Shown in pieces: positions 12,652-15,921 of a stretch of 15,921 nt of DNA (its first letter is position 1; every line of letters begins with the position of its first letter). The DNA comes from Candidatus Omnitrophota bacterium. GTDB lineage: Bacteria; Omnitrophota; Gorgyraeia; JABMRN01. The position numbers and the translations under genes are program-made. The notes under the pieces are model-generated. The model was not told where the DNA came from. It ran no database searches and worked only from the letters and a program-made list of their open reading frames with translations. Where the stretch lies: contig JABMRN010000074.1 of the NCBI GenBank assembly GCA_013202515.1, forward strand, positions 1 through 15,921. The letters run 5' to 3'.

Positions 12652-14453
12652 AGAATGCATTCGATGTTATAGTCATAGGCGGAGGACACGCAGGATGCGA
12701 AGCGGCTCTTTCAAGTGCACGCATGGGATGCTCAACGCTTCTCGTTACGATGTCTAGTGAAACTATTGGGCTTATGTCCTGTAATCCTGCTATAGGCGGC
12801 GTGGGCAAGGGGCAGCTCGTAAAGGAAATAGACGCGCTTGGCGGCGAAATGGCCAGGGCAGCTGATACTTGCGGTATACAATTCCGTATTCTAAATGCTT
12901 CAAAAGGACCTGCGGTTTGGTCATCCCGCGCTCAAATAGATAGACAGAAATATAATTTACATGTGAGGGGCGTTGTAAAGAGTCAGGACAAGCTTGAAAT
13001 TTTGGAAGATGAGGTAATCCGATTAACTGCAAAGAATAATGCTATTACAGGCATTGAAACACTAAAAGGCACGAGCGTAAAAGCAAAAACAGTAATAGTA
13101 ACAACGGGGACCTTTTTAAGCGGGTTACTTCATATAGGCAGAGAGAATTACGAAGCAGGAAGGATGGAGGAGAAAAGGTCAAGCAAAAATCTTTCGCAGT
13201 CACTTAAAGATCTCGGTCTTCAACTTTCAAGGTTTAATACCTCCACTTGCGCACGTTTGGATGGGAAAACAATCGATTTTTCAAAACTTGAGATTCAGAA
13301 CGGGGACATTATTCCTAGACCTTTCTCGTTTTCTACGAAGGATTTTGGGAAACTCGTTCAGAAACCCTGCTATCTGACTTATACCAATGAGAAAACACAC
13401 CAGATCATACGCGGCGACATTAAGCACTCACCTCTATTTAGCGGCAATTTCACAGGCAGCAGTGTCCGCTATTGCCCGTCGCTTGAAGAGAAGATAATGA
13501 AATTTCCTCATCACGAAAGGCATCAGGTTTTTCTTGAGCCTGAGGGAATGAATACCGATGAAATCTATCCAAATGGTATCTTTACCACCTTAGGCAAAGA
13601 TACCCAAGATCGTTTTATCCACACAATTCCGGGTTTGGAAAATGTTAAAATTAATCGCTTTGGTTACGGCGTAGAATATGATGTAGTTCCTTCAACACAA
13701 CTTTACCCAACTTTAGAAACAAAACATGTAAAAAATCTATATCTTGCTGGCCAGATAAATGGAACTACCGGATATGAAGAAGCCGCGAGCCTGGGTTTGA
13801 TAGCTGGAATAAACGCTGCTTTAAAGATTAAGAAGAAGAAGCCTCTTATCTTAGACCGTTCTACGAGCTACATAGGTGTTTTAATCGATGATCTTGTCAC
13901 TAAAGGCACGAATGAACCATACCGCATGTTTACCTCAAGGGTAGAATACCGTCTTATCTTAAGAGAAGACAATGCAGATATGCGCCTTAATAAAATTGGG
14001 TATGAGCTTGGACTTGTAAAAGATAAAGACTATAAAGATACTTTGGCCAAGAAAAAGAAGATGGAAGATATTATTAAATTTTTAAGGGAGACAAGAGGAT
14101 TAGAAGGCAAAACGTTGTTTGATTTATTAAAAAGGCCGGGCATTGATTTTTTAAAACTAAAAGAGCTAAAGTTGTTGGATATAAATTTGCCGCGTCACTT
14201 TGCAAAAAGGATTGAAAGCGAAATAAAATATAGCGGCTACATTAAGAGGCAGATGCGGGAAATTAAGCGCTTCAAAAATTTGGAGAAGATTAAGATTTCA
14301 GAATCTTTAGATATAGGTAAAATTTCAGGCCTTTCAAATGAGATTAAGGAAAAGCTGGGCAGATTCAAGCCCCTTTCTTTGGGGCAGGCAAGCCGTATAT
14401 CAGGGATCACACCGGCAGCCATTTCAATATTAATGGTGCATTTAAAAAAGTAA
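12648..14453 (+). CDS. mnmG: tRNA uridine-5-carboxymethylaminomethyl modification enzyme MnmG (GidA)
   Basis: 601 residues, slightly short of the usual ~620-630. With MnmE it installs the cmnm5 group on wobble U34 of certain tRNAs, using FAD. The FAD-binding GGGHAGCEAA is at 11-20. MSCNPAIGGVGKGQL (43-57), RYCPSLEEK (274-282, with the catalytic-type C276) and AGQINGTTGYEEAASLGLIA near residue 370 identify the family. The C-terminal helical domain ends LSLGQASRISGITPAAISIL, typical of MnmG. Several signature positions differ: GPAVWSSRAQ rather than GPAVRALRAQ, FNTSTCARL rather than KTGTPPRL, and Leu in place of Gln in the EAA-Q-G motif. mnmE is not in the window. It overlaps nadE by 4 bases and is followed within 12 bases by the flavodoxin gene. 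Confidence 0.95.
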   Translation: MKNAFDVIVIGGGHAGCEAALSSARMGCSTLLVTMSSETIGLMSCNPAIGGVGKGQLVKEIDALGGEMARAADTCGIQFRILNASKGPAVWSSRAQIDRQKYNLHVRGVVKSQDKLEILEDEVIRLTAKNNAITGIETLKGTSVKAKTVIVTTGTFLSGLLHIGRENYEAGRMEEKRSSKNLSQSLKDLGLQLSRFNTSTCARLDGKTIDFSKLEIQNGDIIPRPFSFSTKDFGKLVQKPCYLTYTNEKTHQIIRGDIKHSPLFSGNFTGSSVRYCPSLEEKIMKFPHHERHQVFLEPEGMNTDEIYPNGIFTTLGKDTQDRFIHTIPGLENVKINRFGYGVEYDVVPSTQLYPTLETKHVKNLYLAGQINGTTGYEEAASLGLIAGINAALKIKKKKPLILDRSTSYIGVLIDDLVTKGTNEPYRMFTSRVEYRLILREDNADMRLNKIGYELGLVKDKDYKDTLAKKKKMEDIIKFLRETRGLEGKTLFDLLKRPGIDFLKLKELKLLDINLPRHFAKRIESEIKYSGYIKRQMREIKRFKNLEKIKISESLDIGKISGLSNEIKEKLGRFKPLSLGQASRISGITPAAISILMVHLKK

Positions 14454-14465
14454 TGGGAGGTATGC

Positions 14466-14942
14466 ATGGCAAGGGTACTAGTAGCCTATTACTCAGCATC
14501 CGGCAACACCAAGAAGATGGCTGAGAAAATCGCGGAAATTATTAAAAAGAACGGAGTCGATACAGATTTAAAGAATGTGGAGGATGTCGAGGCAAGCGCA
14601 TTGACCAAATACGACGGTATTGTCCTCGGCTCACCCACCTATTACGGAACCATGGCCTACCAGGTAAAGAAGCTGCTTGATGAAAGCGTAAGCTTTCACG
14701 GAAGCTTAAAAGGAAAAGTCGGCGGTTCCTTTTCATCGGCAGCAAATATTGCCGGTGGAAACGAAACGACAATTACTGACATTTTAAACGCCTTGTTAAT
14801 TCACGGAATGGTAGTCCAGGGAGAACCACAAGGAGACCATTATGGACCGGTCGCAATAGGATCCCCTGATGCGCGGTCTCTTAAATGCTGCGAGCGGCAC
14901 GCAATCAATATTGCAAAGTTAGTTCTAAAGTTGCACGGCTAA
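14466..14942 (+). CDS. Flavodoxin-like / WrbA-type NAD(P)H:quinone oxidoreductase
   Basis: 158 residues, one flavodoxin-like fold. The FMN phosphate loop SASGNT is at 10-15 and follows the strand RVLVAYY. GSPTYYGTMAYQVKKLLD (55-72) and SFSSAANIAGGNETT (88-102) are the flavin-ring loops of the WrbA group, and HGMVVQGEP and HYGPVAIGSPD match WrbA further along. WrbA proteins reduce quinones with NAD(P)H and protect against oxidative stress. This one is shorter than typical WrbA (~200 residues), so a generic flavodoxin/NADPH-dependent FMN reductase remains possible. GGGAGG (14455-14460) sits 5 bases before the ATG. It is the last gene before an intergenic promoter and probably ends the long co-directional run. 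Confidence 0.88.
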   Translation: MARVLVAYYSASGNTKKMAEKIAEIIKKNGVDTDLKNVEDVEASALTKYDGIVLGSPTYYGTMAYQVKKLLDESVSFHGSLKGKVGGSFSSAANIAGGNETTITDILNALLIHGMVVQGEPQGDHYGPVAIGSPDARSLKCCERHAINIAKLVLKLHG

Positions 14943-14966
14943 TATGATTCCGGAAGGAATATGCTA

Positions 14967-14994
14967 TTGACAGACGAGTTTCTTCTGATACAAT
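14967..14994 (+). promoter_or_regulatory. Sigma70-type promoter with extended -10, upstream of yjbQ
   Basis: A consensus TTGACA (14967-14972) and TACAAT (14989-14994) are 16 bases apart, with TG at 14986-14987 one base before the -10. The predicted start of transcription, about 15001, is only ~7 bases before the ATG at 15008, so the mRNA would have almost no leader. Confidence 0.72.
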
Positions 14995-15007
14995 TGTTTG
15001 ATAACGT

Positions 15008-15427
15008 ATGAAGACATTTACAGAATATCTTATATTTAATACTGAGTATAAGAAAGAGTTCTTAAATATAACGCGAGAAGTAGAGGATTGTCTAAAAAAA
15101 AGCGGAACACGCGAAGGCATATGCCTTATTAACCCGATGCATATAACCGCAAGCGTTTTCATAAACGATGACGAAGGTGGTCTTCATAAGGATTTTGATA
15201 AATGGCTTGAAAAGCTTGCTCCTCACGCTCCTATATCTCAGTATCAACATAATCTTACCGGGGAGGATAACGCTGATGCGCATCTTAAAAGAACGATTAT
15301 GGGCCGCGAGGTAGTCGTTGCGATAACAAAAGGCAAGCTTGACCTCGGTCCTTGGGAGCAGATTTTTTACGGAGAATTTGACGGCCAACGCAAAAAACGG
15401 GTTCTTGTTAAAATCATTGGAGAATAG
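15008..15427 (+). CDS. yjbQ: YjbQ/UPF0047 family protein (secondary thiamine-phosphate synthase type)
   Basis: 139 residues, the normal family length. Signature blocks are PMHITASVFIND (43-54; usually pHTTAsl), QYQHN (79-83) with H81, GEDNADAHLKRTIMG (85-99) with D87, N88 and H92, and GKLDLGPWEQIFYGEFDGQR (109-128). Family knowledge: YjbQ has a side activity that makes thiamine phosphate, and its main physiological role is not settled. The ATG at 15008 has no ribosome site and lies just after a consensus promoter. No later ATG would keep the N-terminal strand, so this start is kept. It ends 43 bases before glnA, and the glnA -35 lies in its last codons. Confidence 0.92.
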   Translation: MKTFTEYLIFNTEYKKEFLNITREVEDCLKKSGTREGICLINPMHITASVFINDDEGGLHKDFDKWLEKLAPHAPISQYQHNLTGEDNADAHLKRTIMGREVVVAITKGKLDLGPWEQIFYGEFDGQRKKRVLVKIIGE

Positions 15428-15445
15428 AGTAATATCTGGTATAAT
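15417..15445 (+). promoter_or_regulatory. Promoter of the glutamine synthetase gene
   Basis: A perfect TATAAT (15440-15445) is preceded by TGG, an extended -10, and by a weak -35, TTGGAG (15417-15422), at 17 bases. The -35 lies within the last codons of yjbQ. The predicted start, near 15452, is followed by GGAGG at 15459-15463, 7 bases before the ATG. Confidence 0.68.
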
Positions 15446-15470
15446 TCTTGAATAATATGGAGGTAATAAA

Positions 15471-15921
15471 ATGACGAAGAATGAGTTAATGAAAATTATC
15501 AAAGGTAAAAAGGTAGGTTTTGTTCGACTTTGGTTCACTGATGTTTTAGGATTTTTGAAAAGCTTTGATATGCCCGTCGAAGAGCTTGCAGGGGCAGTAA
15601 AGGAAGGTATGGGATTTGACGGATCTTCCATAGAGGGCTTTTCCCGGATTGAGGAATCCGACATGATAGTAAAGCCCGACCTCGGCACATTCCAGATTCT
15701 GCCTTGGATTAAAGAAGAAAAACCGGTAGCACGGATGTTTTGCAACGTCCTTGAGCCGAGCGGAAAACCCTTTTCCGGAGACCCCCGGTACGTCTTAAAG
15801 AGAAATCTTGAAGAAGCAAAAAAAATGGGCTACACCTTTAATGTTGGGCCTGAACTTGAGTATTTCTACTTTCGAAATACTGGCGGAACTGAAATTCTCG
15901 ACAGGGGTGGCTATTTTGACC
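15471..15921 (+). CDS. glnA: Glutamine synthetase type I, N-terminal part (partial, 3' end outside window)
   Basis: 150 codons are present; the frame is open to the window end. The beta-grasp domain (1-~100) contains FVRLWFTDVLG (17-27) and the loop GFDGSSIEGFSRIEESDM (48-65), which carries the D50/S53 region contributing to the neighbouring active site in the ring. PWI (78-80) and a DPRYVLKR stretch follow, then the catalytic domain begins at NVGPELEYFYF (124-134), where the glutamates are the first metal ligands. It makes glutamine from glutamate, ammonia and ATP. The sequence up to here is collinear with ordinary GSI. The adenylylation-loop type cannot be judged, because the rest lies outside. 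It has its own promoter and a strong GGAGG, so it is probably regulated separately from the upstream genes. Confidence 0.95.
   Translation, partial: MTKNELMKIIKGKKVGFVRLWFTDVLGFLKSFDMPVEELAGAVKEGMGFDGSSIEGFSRIEESDMIVKPDLGTFQILPWIKEEKPVARMFCNVLEPSGKPFSGDPRYVLKRNLEEAKKMGYTFNVGPELEYFYFRNTGGTEILDRGGYFD

Noticed and set aside
14944..14960. ATTCC-GGAA-GGAAT hairpin after the flavodoxin gene as terminator
   Set aside because: Only a 5-base stem and no following T run. It may still be a minor structure, but termination is not supported.
15092..15745. 217-residue open frame on the - strand
   Set aside because: It runs antisense across yjbQ, the glnA promoter and the start of glnA, all of which are strongly supported on the + strand.
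1..15921. Mobile element, CRISPR array, tRNA or rRNA
   Set aside because: No transposase or integrase motif, regular spaced repeat, cloverleaf or ribosomal sequence was found in the gaps or elsewhere.

Overview
The window reads as an AT-rich chromosomal stretch of a bacterium, with every recognisable gene on the + strand. Two genes encode N-terminal lipoboxes of types usually found at an outer membrane (a BamE/SmpA-like lipoprotein and an entericidin-like peptide), which suggests a diderm (Gram-negative-type) cell. Most proteins are recognisable but diverge at family-signature positions (PanD, Def, MnmG). That fits a poorly sampled, probably uncultivated lineage; Omnitrophota-like is only a guess. 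I see no mobile element, CRISPR array, rRNA or tRNA, and no gene-free stretch over 300 bases.

Layout. 1-1560: the end of a membrane-embedded spermidine-synthase-like protein, overlapped by a membrane-anchored staphylococcal-type nuclease. A good sigma70-type promoter follows (1616-1644). 1678-3712: a PilZ protein, a BamE-like lipoprotein, panD, a peptide deformylase and a YqeY-like protein. 3705-7544: a cation-transport block of CorA, two consecutive CNNM/CorC-type proteins, and a small membrane protein with one TrkH/KtrB-like pore repeat plus a TrkA-C domain. 7544-8245: an M23 peptidase and a tiny entericidin-like lipoprotein. 8284-10960: a STAS-PilZ fusion, a pentapeptide-repeat protein fused to a two-helix K+ channel pore, and an HD-GYP phosphodiesterase. 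10973-14942: a radical SAM gene broken by a one-base frameshift, nadE, mnmG and a flavodoxin/WrbA-like protein. 14967-15921: a second promoter with yjbQ, then a third promoter with the start of a type I glutamine synthetase.

How they fit together. Many neighbours overlap by 1-10 bases (1057/1064, 2775/2778, 3705/3712, 4667/4676, 5881/5884, 7544, 12648/12651). I see no convincing terminator between 1678 and 14942, so long co-transcripts are likely. Two themes recur. The first is Mg2+/K+ handling: CorA, two CNNM proteins, the Trk-like protein and the pentapeptide K+ channel. The second is cyclic-di-GMP signalling: two PilZ proteins and one HD-GYP enzyme. The rest is housekeeping: pantothenate/CoA precursor, NAD+, tRNA modification, N-terminal methionine processing, nitrogen assimilation. 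All three recognisable promoters carry an extended -10 (TGn) element.

The most unusual items are the single-repeat Trk-like protein, the pentapeptide-repeat K+ channel with a Cys/His N-terminus, the STAS-PilZ fusion that lacks the usual phosphorylatable serine, and a PanD with two replaced maturation-site residues.
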